A DNA stretch of 33,771 nucleotides. It comes from JASGDC01 sp047605865. GTDB lineage: Bacteria > Actinomycetota > Actinomycetes > Actinomycetales > Micrococcaceae. The translations under genes were made by a program, and so were the position numbers. Below, piece after piece: positions 23,992 through 31,916 of this stretch. The stretch covers positions 1 through 33,771 of the forward strand of contig JASGFC010000018.1 of the NCBI GenBank assembly GCA_047605865.1. Reading direction: 5' to 3'. Every line of letters starts with the position of its first letter. The stretch's first letter is position 1. A model generated the notes under the pieces. It ran no database searches. It was not told the DNA's origin and saw only the letters and a program-made list of their open reading frames with translations.

Positions 23992-24800
23992 TGGCAACAC
24001 TAAGGCATGTGATGTCACAGGCACAACAGCTATGGCCTGCTGAACTTGCTGAAGAATGGGACTCTATTGGATTAGTATGTGGTGATCCAGCACAAGAAGT
24101 CGACACTATTCTTTTTTGTGTTGACCCAACTCATGCAGTCATTGATGAAGCCTTAGCGCATCATGCACAGTTGATTATTGCCCATCACCCTCTGTACCTT
24201 CAAGGCGTTTCAGGCGTTGGTGCTGATACATATAAAGGCTCTATAGTACATCGGTTAATTCAAAACGGTATTGCATTATATACAGCACACACTAATGCAG
24301 ATTCTGCTGCAAACGGTGTCAGCGAGCAACTCATAGAACTTTGCGGCGTAGAAAATTCAGAGCCACTAGTGCCTTCTGCCGTGAACCCGCACTTAGGTTT
24401 GGGTAGAGTTGGAGATTTACCAGAACCAGTGACTCTAGCTCAGTTCTCGCAGCACCTTGCCGATGAACTTCCTGTGCGAGTTGGTGGTATTAGAGTTGCA
24501 GGAGACAACACCAAAGAGATTAAAAGAGTAGCTGTGTGTGGTGGGGCAGGAGATAGCCTCTTTGATGCAGTGAAAGCTTCAGCGGCAGATGTTTACGTTA
24601 CAAGTGATTTACGGCATCATCCTGCACTTGAAGCTACTCAAAACTCAACTGTGGCACTTATTGATACAGCTCACAGTGCCAGCGAAGGTATATGGCTACC
24701 TGCTGCTGCAGAAGAATTTGCTCAGTTGGGCTATACAAGCTTTGTCAGTACTGAAAACTCAGATCCTTGGGATACTCTTATCGTGCAGTCTGGAGAATAA
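23991..24800 (+). CDS. Nif3-like dinuclear metal centre protein (YbgI/YqfO family)
   Basis: 269 residues, the short form. Motifs: EEWDSIGLVCGDP (N-terminal), LIIAHHPLYLQGV (metal-binding HH), YTAHTNADSAANGV, VAVCGGAGDSLFDA, YVTSDLRHHPALEA and LIDTAHSASE; these supply the His, Asp and Glu ligands of the di-metal site. The family has been annotated as GTP cyclohydrolase I type 2, but the cellular reaction is not settled. Start GTG, with AAGGAG 7 bases before it; the last G of the upstream gene's TAG is the first base. The stop overlaps the next gene's ATG by one base. Operon of three: GNAT, nif3, RNase HI-phosphatase. Confidence 0.9.
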   Translation: MATLRHVMSQAQQLWPAELAEEWDSIGLVCGDPAQEVDTILFCVDPTHAVIDEALAHHAQLIIAHHPLYLQGVSGVGADTYKGSIVHRLIQNGIALYTAHTNADSAANGVSEQLIELCGVENSEPLVPSAVNPHLGLGRVGDLPEPVTLAQFSQHLADELPVRVGGIRVAGDNTKEIKRVAVCGGAGDSLFDAVKASAADVYVTSDLRHHPALEATQNSTVALIDTAHSASEGIWLPAAAEEFAQLGYTSFVSTENSDPWDTLIVQSGE

Positions 24801-26026
24801 TGACAGATCTTTTTCAAGCTATGAATGAACCTCAAGGTCGAGTTCTTGTAGTGGAAGCTGATGGTGCTTCTCGAGGAAACCCAGGGCATGCAGCCTATGG
24901 AACTGTTGTCAAAGATCAAGCAACTGGCCAAGTGCTCGCAGAGGATGCTGGTTATGTTGGTGTAGAAACCAACAACTTTGCTGAGTATCGTGGTCTACTC
25001 TCAGGCTTAAAAATAACACGAGACATTGATCCTGCAGCTGCTGTTGAAGTTTTTATGGACTCTAAGCTGGTTGTTGAACAGATGTCAGGAAATTGGAAAA
25101 TTAAGCACGCCAGCATGAAAAAACTAGCAGAGCAGGCTACTGAACTTTCTTTAGGTCGAACTATTAGTTATCAATGGATTCCTCGTGAACAGAATGCTCA
25201 CGCAGATCGACTCGCTAATGAGGCACTAGATGCACAAGCCGCTGGTAAAAGCTGGGCATCATCGGTGCCTCATGCTGTTGAAGAATCGCAACAAGAGCAC
25301 ATGGAGTGGGAGCCTGCATGTGCAACAGAATTTAATGCAGATAAGCCTTGGTCTATGCGTGCTCCTTTTTCTGGTGATGAGCCTACAACAACCTTAATTC
25401 TTGTACGTCATGGACGCACTGAACACACTCACGATAAACGTTTTTCTGGAAAAGATGGTTCAGATCCGCACTTGTCAGAAATAGGGCAAGATGATGCAAA
25501 ACGAATTGCTGCAGAAATTGCAAAGATTGGAGTCGAAGGTCCTTGGGCTCACTTGCAGAAACCAACACAACTTGTCTCTAGCCCTATGAAGAGATCACAA
25601 GAAACTGCTGAGGCAATTGGGCATAAAATAGGCTTAGACGTTGAACTTGACGATTCTTGGATTGAAGCTTCCTTTGGTGATTGGGAAGGGTTAACGCTCG
25701 ATGAAGTCAAAGAGAGAGACGCTGAACTTGCTATTCAATGGACTGGATCAGTTACTATAGCTCCTCCAGGAGGAGAATCTTTAGTTGATTTTGAAAAACG
25801 TTCCAGACAAGCACGAAAAGACTTAGTGAGTCGTTATGCAGGAGAGACTATTGTGTCTGTATCTCATGCTACGCCAATCCGTGTTGCTGTTGCCGATGCT
25901 GTAGGAGCTACTGAAACTGCGATGTGGCGCCTGCTGGTGTCTCCAGCATCAATGTCAATCGTGCGATTCTGGGGTGACGAAGCTTCAGATATTCTTACTA
26001 TCAATTCTTGTAGCCATTTAGGCTAA
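24800..26026 (+). CDS. Bifunctional RNase HI / histidine-phosphatase (CobC-like) protein
   Basis: 408 residues from the ATG at 24800 (GGAG 5 bases upstream; an earlier TTG at 24767 lies inside nif3). Residues 10-150 are RNase HI: VEADGASRGNPGHAAYG (first Asp), NFAEYRGLLSGL (Glu), FMDSKLVVEQMSG (Asp) and REQNAHADRLANEAL (final Asp). Residues 190-400 are a histidine phosphatase: LILVRHGRTEHT (phospho-His), VSSPMKRSQETAEAIG, ASFGDWEGL and VSHATPIR. The same fusion is known as Rv2228c, where the RNase H removes RNA-DNA hybrids and the phosphatase part is CobC-like. It overlaps the convergent hchA end by four bases. Confidence 0.93.
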   Translation: MTDLFQAMNEPQGRVLVVEADGASRGNPGHAAYGTVVKDQATGQVLAEDAGYVGVETNNFAEYRGLLSGLKITRDIDPAAAVEVFMDSKLVVEQMSGNWKIKHASMKKLAEQATELSLGRTISYQWIPREQNAHADRLANEALDAQAAGKSWASSVPHAVEESQQEHMEWEPACATEFNADKPWSMRAPFSGDEPTTTLILVRHGRTEHTHDKRFSGKDGSDPHLSEIGQDDAKRIAAEIAKIGVEGPWAHLQKPTQLVSSPMKRSQETAEAIGHKIGLDVELDDSWIEASFGDWEGLTLDEVKERDAELAIQWTGSVTIAPPGGESLVDFEKRSRQARKDLVSRYAGETIVSVSHATPIRVAVADAVGATETAMWRLLVSPASMSIVRFWGDEASDILTINSCSHLG

Positions 26027-26898
26027 GAGCGTGAATTGAGAGAACTCACTAAAGTAGTAGCTGCAAGCTTAGCAAAATCTTGTGCTGCTTTGGGGCTTGC
26101 CCCGGTGATGAGTTTCCTATCTGCGTAGCAGGAATTATCAGCGAATTTATTGGTAATAGTCATTCCTTGTTTTTTAAGTTTTTCGCCAAAGAACCACGTT
26201 AATTGTCCTGGCATGTAGCCTATGAGTGGGGTCAATCGATCAAAACTATCTGGGAAAGCAGCAATTTTGTAACCGGTGTAAGCAAAGGATTCGTTATCTG
26301 ATGCTGCTGCTAGCAAAGCAGCTGGACCATGACAGATTGACAGTAGAAAGAGGTCTTCTTGGTATACCCAGTTAATAAGTTTGCCAACATTTTTATCCTC
26401 AGGTAAACCTAGCAAAGCTCCATGTCCTCCAGGAATAAAAATGGCACAGTACTCTTGTGTATCTTCAAAGTTACGCTTAACAAGCTCAGCTAAACTCTGT
26501 GGATTTTCAAGATCGGATTTGTATTTTTGATAAATCTTCTGCATCTGCTCATCTTTATCTGGCATAGCCCACATCTCTAGCTCAACTGGTTTCCCTGTCG
26601 GAGTGAAAATTTCGCATTCAAAGCCTGCGTTGTCAAGATGTAACATAGGTACGAATGTTTCTACTGGGTGATTACCCGATGAAAAGTAGGTGCCATTTGT
26701 CATCGGAACATTAGCTTGTTCGGTGCAGAGGACAAGAATTTTTGAGGGGACATTTTCAGCTAAAGGTTCGTAATTTTCCGGTGTGTAATCAGTAGTTGAA
26801 GATGTTGTTAGTTTTAAAGCTAACGATGATGGACTATAGGTATTGTTCTCAATAGCATGAGGAGCGATACCCAAAAGCTTATTTATAGATATAGTCAT
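26023..26898 (-). CDS. hchA: Molecular chaperone/protein-glyoxalase Hsp31 (HchA)
   Basis: 291 residues from the ATG at 26898 (E. coli HchA has 283). DJ-1/PfpI superfamily holdase and glyoxalase III-like enzyme. Diagnostic stretches: SSGNHPVETFVPMLHLDNAG, EMWAMPDKDE, AIFIPGGHGALLGLPED, nucleophile elbow SICHGPAALL, and IGYMPGQLTWFFGEKL. An earlier ATG at 27006 would run into the yaaA gene and is unlikely. No Shine-Dalgarno; TACAAT at -13 to -8 suggests a leaderless start. Located 52 bases downstream of yaaA in the same direction, making a small stress-defence group with msrA nearby. Confidence 0.94.
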   Translation of the reverse strand: MTISINKLLGIAPHAIENNTYSPSSLALKLTTSSTTDYTPENYEPLAENVPSKILVLCTEQANVPMTNGTYFSSGNHPVETFVPMLHLDNAGFECEIFTPTGKPVELEMWAMPDKDEQMQKIYQKYKSDLENPQSLAELVKRNFEDTQEYCAIFIPGGHGALLGLPEDKNVGKLINWVYQEDLFLLSICHGPAALLAAASDNESFAYTGYKIAAFPDSFDRLTPLIGYMPGQLTWFFGEKLKKQGMTITNKFADNSCYADRKLITGASPKAAQDFAKLAATTLVSSLNSRS

Positions 26899-26950
26899 GG
26901 TATTTATTGTAGCTTTGTTTATGTTCACTAGGCTTGGGACAGAGCGTAGT

Positions 26951-27715
26951 TCAAGAAGACTTAGCCACAATTTCAAACACCCAGGCTTGCGTTCCATGAG
27001 GTTCAATCACTTCAACATTCCACTTTTTTCTGAGAACTTTAGCCACATCCTCAATTGACTCAAGCTTGGCACGTGACTCAATGAGTTCACGTGCTACCAA
27101 CCCACGAGCTTGTTTTGCCATATGGGTGATAACTTTCTTTTTACCTTTAACCATTTCAAAAGGTTTGATAAGAACTGTCTGCTGTGGTGGTGTTGGCCAT
27201 GCTTTTTGATAGGTACCAGAACGGCAATCAATAAAGAGTTCATCGTGACCTATACCTTTAATCTTTTGGGTGAGTTCTTTTTTCCACCATGTTGAAAGAT
27301 TTCCTAAACGCCCTAATTTTGTTCCCATGGAAAGTCGATAAGCAGGAATTGCATCAGCCAAGCTAATGAGCCCCCATAGAGCAGATTGTATGAAAATGTG
27401 CTCAGTTGCTTTTTTCTTTTCAGCAGGGGTTAAAGAGTTGAAGTCTAGTGCATCGTACAGCACTCCAGTATATATTTGGTGTGCAGGAGCAACAGGTTCA
27501 TTCAATAAATGGGAATTACGTTCAATTTCTGAAGCTAAAGATTTCCCTACACCAAGGACCTCCAGAGAGTTCTTTTGTTGAGAAACTTTTATCAAGGTAG
27601 TAAGAACTTTTTCTCTGTCTTTTGTTAGTTCTGGAAAACTCAAGCTAGAAAGATCAAGTTTTTGTGATCCAGTAGCTTGAGTTTTGCCCTCTGAGGGCGG
27701 AAGCAAAATCATCAT
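26951..27715 (-). CDS. yaaA: Peroxide stress protein YaaA (DUF328/UPF0246)
   Basis: 254 residues from the first ATG of a double ATG at 27715/27712. N-terminal MMILLPPSEGKT is the usual start of YaaA. Later: YTGVLYDALDF, SALWGLISLADAIPAYRLSM, DCRSGTYQKAW and KQARGLVARELIES. In E. coli YaaA limits free iron during peroxide stress and binds DNA; a protective role is inferred. A 40-residue N-terminal extension to 27832 has no family support. TATAAT at -13 to -8 (27723-27728 minus strand) and no Shine-Dalgarno suggest a leaderless transcript. Confidence 0.93.
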   Translation of the reverse strand: MMILLPPSEGKTQATGSQKLDLSSLSFPELTKDREKVLTTLIKVSQQKNSLEVLGVGKSLASEIERNSHLLNEPVAPAHQIYTGVLYDALDFNSLTPAEKKKATEHIFIQSALWGLISLADAIPAYRLSMGTKLGRLGNLSTWWKKELTQKIKGIGHDELFIDCRSGTYQKAWPTPPQQTVLIKPFEMVKGKKKVITHMAKQARGLVARELIESRAKLESIEDVAKVLRKKWNVEVIEPHGTQAWVFEIVAKSS

Positions 27716-27757
27716 ACTCACTATTATATGAACTCTGTACGCTGGTTCGTGAGAAAA

Positions 27758-27793
27758 GGTTATCTTCGCGAGGTTTAGCTCACGAAGATAACC
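27758..27793 (-). other. Perfect stem-loop between yaaA and rnpB
   Basis: GGTTATCTTCG (27758-27768) pairs perfectly with CGAAGATAACC (27783-27793); 14-base loop with a GAG/CTC inner pairing. Read on the minus strand the stem is followed by TTTTC, like a terminator, but it lies upstream of the probable yaaA promoter. Role unclear: it may block antisense transcription from rnpB or be part of a longer yaaA leader. Confidence 0.6.
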
Positions 27794-27861
27794 AAAAGTC
27801 CTGAAGTGTTTATTCTCCAGAAAGTAGTGCATAGATTATGTACTAAGTTACACTTAAAGTG

Positions 27862-28237
27862 AATAGGACATCTGGATGGTTGCGTTAGCTTTCGTTTGAG
27901 ATGCTACCGAGGAACGTCCGGGCTCCACAGGGCAGCATGGTGGATAACGTCCACTTGAGGTAACTCACAGGCAAGTGCCACAGAAAATAGACCGCTTCTC
28001 TATTGAGAAGTAAGGGTGAAACGGTGGTGTAAGAGACCACCAGCATTGCTAGCAATAGTGATGGCTAGGTAAACCCCATGCGGAGCAAGAGCAGGCAGGT
28101 ATCGCATAAGGTTGCTCGCCAAGATATCGGGTAGTTCGCTTGAGCTTGCAAGTAATTGTAAGCCTAGATGGATAACCATCACTTGTTGAGTATTACTACT
28201 CAACAAGTACAGAACCCGGCGTATAGGGTGTCCTATT
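27862..28237 (+). ncRNA. rnpB: RNase P RNA (bacterial type A)
   Basis: About 376 nucleotides. The catalytic RNA of RNase P that matures tRNA 5' ends. Conserved parts: GAGGAACGTCCGGGCTCC with ACAGGGCAG (5' core), AAGGGTGAAACGGTG, GGTAAACCCCATGCGGAGCA and AGAACCCGGCGTATAG near the 3' end. P1 pairs AATAGGACA (27862-27870) with TGTCCTATT (28229-28237), which sets the ends within a few bases. TACACT at 27849-27854 is a possible -10 box. No protein-coding gene is expected in this span. Confidence 0.96.
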
Positions 28238-28250
28238 TCTTAATATTAAA

Positions 28251-28300
28251 AGGGCTGTGTTCATTGAGATAGTTTTCGATGAACACAGCTCTATATCTTT
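28251..28300 (+). terminator. Terminator-like hairpin after rnpB
   Basis: 14-bp stem AGGGCTGTGTTCAT (28251-28264) with ATGAACACAGCTCT (28279-28292, one G-T pair), 14-base loop, and a weak T-rich tail (ATATCTTTT). Confidence 0.7.
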
Positions 28301-28313
28301 TGAAGTTTAATGC

Positions 28314-28333
28314 TTATTACCCTAAAGTAATAA
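28314..28333. promoter_or_regulatory. HipB operator 1
   Basis: TTATTAC-N6-GTAATAA, spacer CCTAAA. Arms are a perfect inverted repeat and identical to the two further sites downstream at 27-bp steps. Confidence 0.8.
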
Positions 28334-28340
28334 AAACAAT

Positions 28341-28360
28341 TTATTACCGAAGTGTAATAA
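28341..28360. promoter_or_regulatory. HipB operator 2
   Basis: Same arms TTATTAC/GTAATAA, spacer CGAAGT. It covers the place of the -35 element and ends two bases before the TATAAT -10 box. Confidence 0.82.
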
Positions 28361-28362
28361 TG

Positions 28363-28368
28363 TATAAT
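28363..28368 (+). promoter_or_regulatory. -10 box of hipBA
   Basis: Consensus TATAAT between operators 2 and 3; the expected start near 28375 lies within operator 3. No good -35 hexamer is visible at 17 bases (TTTATT). Confidence 0.7.
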
Positions 28369-28387
28369 TATTACCGAAAGGTAATAA
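28368..28387. promoter_or_regulatory. HipB operator 3 (covers the start site and ribosome-binding site)
   Basis: Same arms, spacer CGAAAG. The Shine-Dalgarno GAAAGG (28376-28381) sits inside the dyad and the ATG follows one base after it, so a bound repressor would cover both transcription start and translation signals. Confidence 0.82.
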
Positions 28388-28388
28388 A

Positions 28389-28634
28389 ATGAACTATCTT
28401 ATTCCATTATTGAATATGCAAGATTTGGCTGGAGCAGTCAAATATCTTCGTCAAAGCCGTGATGTATCTCAGGTAGAACTTGCAGAAGATTTAGGTGTTT
28501 CACAGAGATTCATCTCTGAGCTGGAACAGGGAAAGCCAAAACGCCTTGATGATGATTTAATTTTTCTATTACGAAGAATTGGAATCGAACTTCAGTGTTC
28601 CGTAACAGTGAAGGACAATGATGAGCACAGTTGA
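28389..28634 (+). CDS. hipB: HipB-like antitoxin, XRE-family DNA-binding protein
   Basis: 81 residues. Residues 12-68 form a helix-turn-helix (AVKYLRQSRDVSQVELAEDL then GVSQRFISELEQGK), then a short C-terminal tail LRRIGIELQCSVTVKD that resembles the beta-strand end of HipB used in dimerisation. It should neutralise HipA and repress its own operon through the three dyads directly upstream. GAAAGG lies 7 bases before the ATG. The stop overlaps the hipA start by 14-17 bases, so synthesis is coupled. Confidence 0.9.
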   Translation: MNYLIPLLNMQDLAGAVKYLRQSRDVSQVELAEDLGVSQRFISELEQGKPKRLDDDLIFLLRRIGIELQCSVTVKDNDEHS

Positions 28635-29880
28635 TATTTATTTGTATGGTACTCCATTGGGCAACCTCAAGATGAATAAGGATAAGTACCAACTTCAGTG
28701 GCATCCAAATGCAATAACACAGTTTGGGTTGGGTGCTAAGACCTTGTCAGAAACGCTAGCTATCGGTATGCCAACACAGCAGAGTAGTATCGTGTCATTC
28801 TTCGGTGGCCTTTTACCAGAAGCAGAAGGGCTTAGAGCACTGTCAAGGAGAGCTAAGTGTTCAGAAACCGATTTGTTAAAACTTCTAACATACACCACAC
28901 CTGATCTTCCTGGAGCAGTAGTTATCGGTGACAGACAAGAGGGTACTTATTTTGAAGTGGATGCTGAATCAGTTGAAGCTAAATTAAAAAGTACTGACCG
29001 ATATCCATTAGGGAATGTTGGCGGAGGAGGTTCACTTACCGGCTATCAACCAAAAATTACCCTTGCACGATTTGATGGCCAATGGTTTGATAGCACTACT
29101 GGAGCAACAAGTACGCATATCCTTAAACCCAGTACCGCTGAACAAGAACAGTTAGTGTGGTGGGAACATTACTGTGTATCTTTGGCAAGAGAACTTGGAT
29201 TAAGCCAGTACAAAACTGGAGTAAGTACATTTGGTGCTACTCCGGCATTAGTAATTGAACGTTTTGATAGAAGAATAAAATCTCATGGACGTGTTGAAAA
29301 GATACATCAGGAGGATTTCTCACAAATTCTAGGTATTGGCTGGGATAGTAATGCAAAGTTTGAACAGAATAACACGGCTAGTTCTTATCGCAATATGGCA
29401 AGTGTGCTCAAAGGGCTACCAAAGCTAGAAGCTGCAGCTCAGTCGATAGAGCAACTTTTTTATTCTCTTCTCTTTAACTTATGTATTGGAAACACAGATG
29501 CACACGCTAAGAATCATGCACTTATTAAGCCCTATAAAGGTGAGGTAAAGTTAGCACAGCTCTATGATCTATTTCCGCTGGCTTTAAGTTATGAAGGAAC
29601 TAAAAGCATGGCTCTCAAAGTCAATGGAAAATCTTTTTTAGGAGACATAACTCTTAAAGACGCTGTGAAAGAAGCCATAAACTGGAGAAGTGCACTGAAA
29701 GATTTAGACGACAAGGCGCATGTTTTTCTTCAAAAAATCCAGATTGCCAATGATACTTTGGACATTCCTGAGGCTGGTAAGCACCTTCCAGAGTATATTA
29801 ATCAAGTATGTTCTCGGTTACTCAACGGACAAAGTGCTTTTCCAGAATCAACGGTTCCTTTTATTCTGACAACAGTGTGA
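28621..29880 (+). CDS. hipA: HipA-like serine/threonine kinase toxin
   Basis: 419 residues (ATG at 28621; GAAGGA lies 5 bases upstream, whereas the ATG at 28618 is only 2 bases from it). HipA toxins phosphorylate an aminoacyl-tRNA synthetase (GltX in E. coli) and induce dormancy. N-terminal subdomain: VSFFGGLLPEAEGLRALSRR; nucleotide loop GNVGGGGSLTGYQPKITL, where the Ser corresponds to the autophosphorylation loop; THILKPS (ATP lysine); VIERFDRR; catalytic LCIGNTDAHAKNHAL (Asp and Asn) and YDLFPLALSY (metal Asp). All key residues are present, so an active kinase is expected. Its 3' end overlaps the convergent methyltransferase gene by 20 bases. Confidence 0.92.
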   Translation: MSTVDIYLYGTPLGNLKMNKDKYQLQWHPNAITQFGLGAKTLSETLAIGMPTQQSSIVSFFGGLLPEAEGLRALSRRAKCSETDLLKLLTYTTPDLPGAVVIGDRQEGTYFEVDAESVEAKLKSTDRYPLGNVGGGGSLTGYQPKITLARFDGQWFDSTTGATSTHILKPSTAEQEQLVWWEHYCVSLARELGLSQYKTGVSTFGATPALVIERFDRRIKSHGRVEKIHQEDFSQILGIGWDSNAKFEQNNTASSYRNMASVLKGLPKLEAAAQSIEQLFYSLLFNLCIGNTDAHAKNHALIKPYKGEVKLAQLYDLFPLALSYEGTKSMALKVNGKSFLGDITLKDAVKEAINWRSALKDLDDKAHVFLQKIQIANDTLDIPEAGKHLPEYINQVCSRLLNGQSAFPESTVPFILTTV

Positions 29881-31363
29881 GGTAGCCCTCTTGGTAAAGT
29901 TTTAAAACTGTAGGCAACAATGTTTCTTCAAGTTCTGTAGATTCAAGACCTAAGAGGTGGGCAAGACCTGCACAGATTTCATTGACACCCAGTTCACCAT
30001 CGCAAGCTCCAACAAAAGCAGCTAATTCACTAGAAACCTGGGTATGTCTAGCTAAGCCACCACCTTGACGTAATTGAATAATATTTGGGTGCTCATTCCC
30101 TGGAATATAAAAGCGTTCTTCTGTTACATCGCTGGCAACTTTAAGCTTTTGTTCTTGTAGCTTTGTAACCTTAGCTCTCACGATATCTTGCTCTAAATCT
30201 GACCAGATAGGCTGAACGAGGCTGTTATTGCTTAAGTTTTCAGTGATAACACGAGGTGTATCATTTTTAGTGAGTGTAAAAAATCCAAATGCAATTTCTT
30301 TGATATCACGATGTTCAAAATCTGCTAGGTATCGTATTATTAGCTTACTGGTATCCTCAAATAAATCTGCATCGTGCGCCCACATCTTTGCATAAGACAT
30401 TGGACTTAATATTTCACGAAGATATACACGCATCGTGCAAGCAGGTAACTCCCACATTTCAAAAGTACTTTTCCAGTCGTAACCTTTCTTCACTTCCCAG
30501 TTTGCAATGAACTGTGCTATTCCACGGGTATTCAGATGTTGCGGAATCTTTGCTACAAGTTTTTGCACAAAAGCATCGCCAACAAGCCCAGTCTCACGGT
30601 AACTATAGTTTTTGTCTTTAGGCGGGGTAATCACAAAAGGGGGATTAGAAATAATAAGGTCGAAAGTTTCATTTTCAATAGGATCAAATAAACTGCCTTG
30701 CTTGAACGTTACCTTTTCAAGGTTGACATTATTTAAGAGCAGATTGAATTGAGTTAGCTCTAGCGCACGATGAGAAATATCAGTGACTGTTAGCTGTTGA
30801 GCATGATTGATTAGGTGTAGCGTTTGAATTCCACAGCCACAGCCAAGGTCTAAAGCAGTATCAACAGGAGTGCGTATAACTGCTTGTGTAAGTGTGCGTG
30901 ATGCATGACTTACTCCAAGAACATGATCTGAATTGAGGCTCTGAGATGTCTGTATTTGGGTTAAATCACTAAAAAACCAAGCATTACCACAATCATCAGA
31001 AAAGTAGGGTTGTACATTGAAAGTACTACTATAGTTAGCTGAATCTTCCTTGGCGATTCTTAGCATTAGAGCTCCGGAGAACTTCACCCGTGGCAGCATC
31101 GTATCAAGCTCACCCGAAGTGCAACTATCGTGTAAGAGGAAAAATTTTATGAGAAGAGCAAGGGGAGAAGATGAGTGTGACACTGTGTACCTCACGGAAT
31201 CAAGATCTTCTTGTAGATAGGCTTCAAAGGCATCTTTTCCTAAAAAGTCTGTGATGCCATCAAGAGTGAAATCTGCTGCAAGAAAATCTTGACGTAGCAG
31301 GTGAATAAGCTGCTCATCCAACTTTGGAGTAGCTGGTGAGTTAGTGCCCAAAGGGATCCTCAT
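29861..31363 (-). CDS. Class I SAM-dependent methyltransferase (HemK/RsmC-like, with flanking unknown domains)
   Basis: 500 residues from the ATG at 31363, which overlaps the end of def by 23 bases; a TTG at 31366 is also possible. Residues 1-150 are an unassigned helical domain. Residues 155-290 are the Rossmann methyltransferase: TALDLGCGCGIQTLHLI (SAM loop) and FDLIISNPPFVITP; the NPPF motif means the target is an amide or exocyclic amine, as in glutamine N5 or guanine/adenine N-methylation. The last 200 residues hold a further domain common to actinobacterial members (IPGNEHPNIIQLRQGGGLAR). Substrate not predictable. It is translated after def and acd as an operon on the minus strand. Confidence 0.85.
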   Translation of the reverse strand: MRIPLGTNSPATPKLDEQLIHLLRQDFLAADFTLDGITDFLGKDAFEAYLQEDLDSVRYTVSHSSSPLALLIKFFLLHDSCTSGELDTMLPRVKFSGALMLRIAKEDSANYSSTFNVQPYFSDDCGNAWFFSDLTQIQTSQSLNSDHVLGVSHASRTLTQAVIRTPVDTALDLGCGCGIQTLHLINHAQQLTVTDISHRALELTQFNLLLNNVNLEKVTFKQGSLFDPIENETFDLIISNPPFVITPPKDKNYSYRETGLVGDAFVQKLVAKIPQHLNTRGIAQFIANWEVKKGYDWKSTFEMWELPACTMRVYLREILSPMSYAKMWAHDADLFEDTSKLIIRYLADFEHRDIKEIAFGFFTLTKNDTPRVITENLSNNSLVQPIWSDLEQDIVRAKVTKLQEQKLKVASDVTEERFYIPGNEHPNIIQLRQGGGLARHTQVSSELAAFVGACDGELGVNEICAGLAHLLGLESTELEETLLPTVLKLYQEGYLTLLSE

Positions 31364-31916
31364 CAACGCCAGGCATCCACGTTAAGCCAGCAACATTCCA
31401 TCCTTGTTTTTTCTTTTCCCGCTTTGCTTTCTTAGCATATTTAGGGTTGAGCCGATCTACATACAGTTTGCCATCAAGGTGGTCAGTTTCGTGTTGCATG
31501 CAACGAGCGAAAAAACCCGTTGCTTCAAAATCAAGAGCTTCACCGTTCTCGTCAAAGCCAGTTACTCGGCACCATTCTGCTCGTTTTAGAGGATACATAG
31601 GGCCAGGGAAAGATAAACATCCTTCAAGATCATCGTCAGGGTCTGGATCAACCCGAGAAATCTTACCTATCGTGAGGATGGGGTTAATCACAACACCTCG
31701 TTGTAAGTTCCCTTCAGCGTCTTCACCACAATCGTAAGTGAAAAGACGTTTACCAATCCCAACTTGTGGGGCAGCAAGTCCGACACCATTAGCTTCATCC
31801 ATTGTTTCGTACATATTTTCAACGAGTTGTTTTAACTCGTCATCAAATTCTGTTACCTTCTCTGCACGTTTGTGCAGTACAGGTTCACCACAGATTGTTA
31901 CCGGAAGAACTGTCAT
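31341..31916 (-). CDS. def: Peptide deformylase
   Basis: 191 residues. Removes the N-formyl group from nascent proteins at the ribosome. Three metal-site motifs are intact: GVGLAAPQVG (near 43), EGCLSFPG (Cys ligand) and MQHETDHLDG (the HExxH with catalytic Glu). C-terminal extension of about 25 residues rich in Lys then GLTWMPGVDEDPFGH. The ATG overlaps the stop of the upstream acyl-CoA dehydrogenase gene by four bases; AGGAT lies 11 bases before it. Confidence 0.96.
   Translation of the reverse strand: MTVLPVTICGEPVLHKRAEKVTEFDDELKQLVENMYETMDEANGVGLAAPQVGIGKRLFTYDCGEDAEGNLQRGVVINPILTIGKISRVDPDPDDDLEGCLSFPGPMYPLKRAEWCRVTGFDENGEALDFEATGFFARCMQHETDHLDGKLYVDRLNPKYAKKAKREKKKQGWNVAGLTWMPGVDEDPFGH

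Noticed and set aside
28000..28206. Minus-strand reading frame of 68 codons
   Set aside because: It lies inside RNase P RNA and has no ribosome-binding site.
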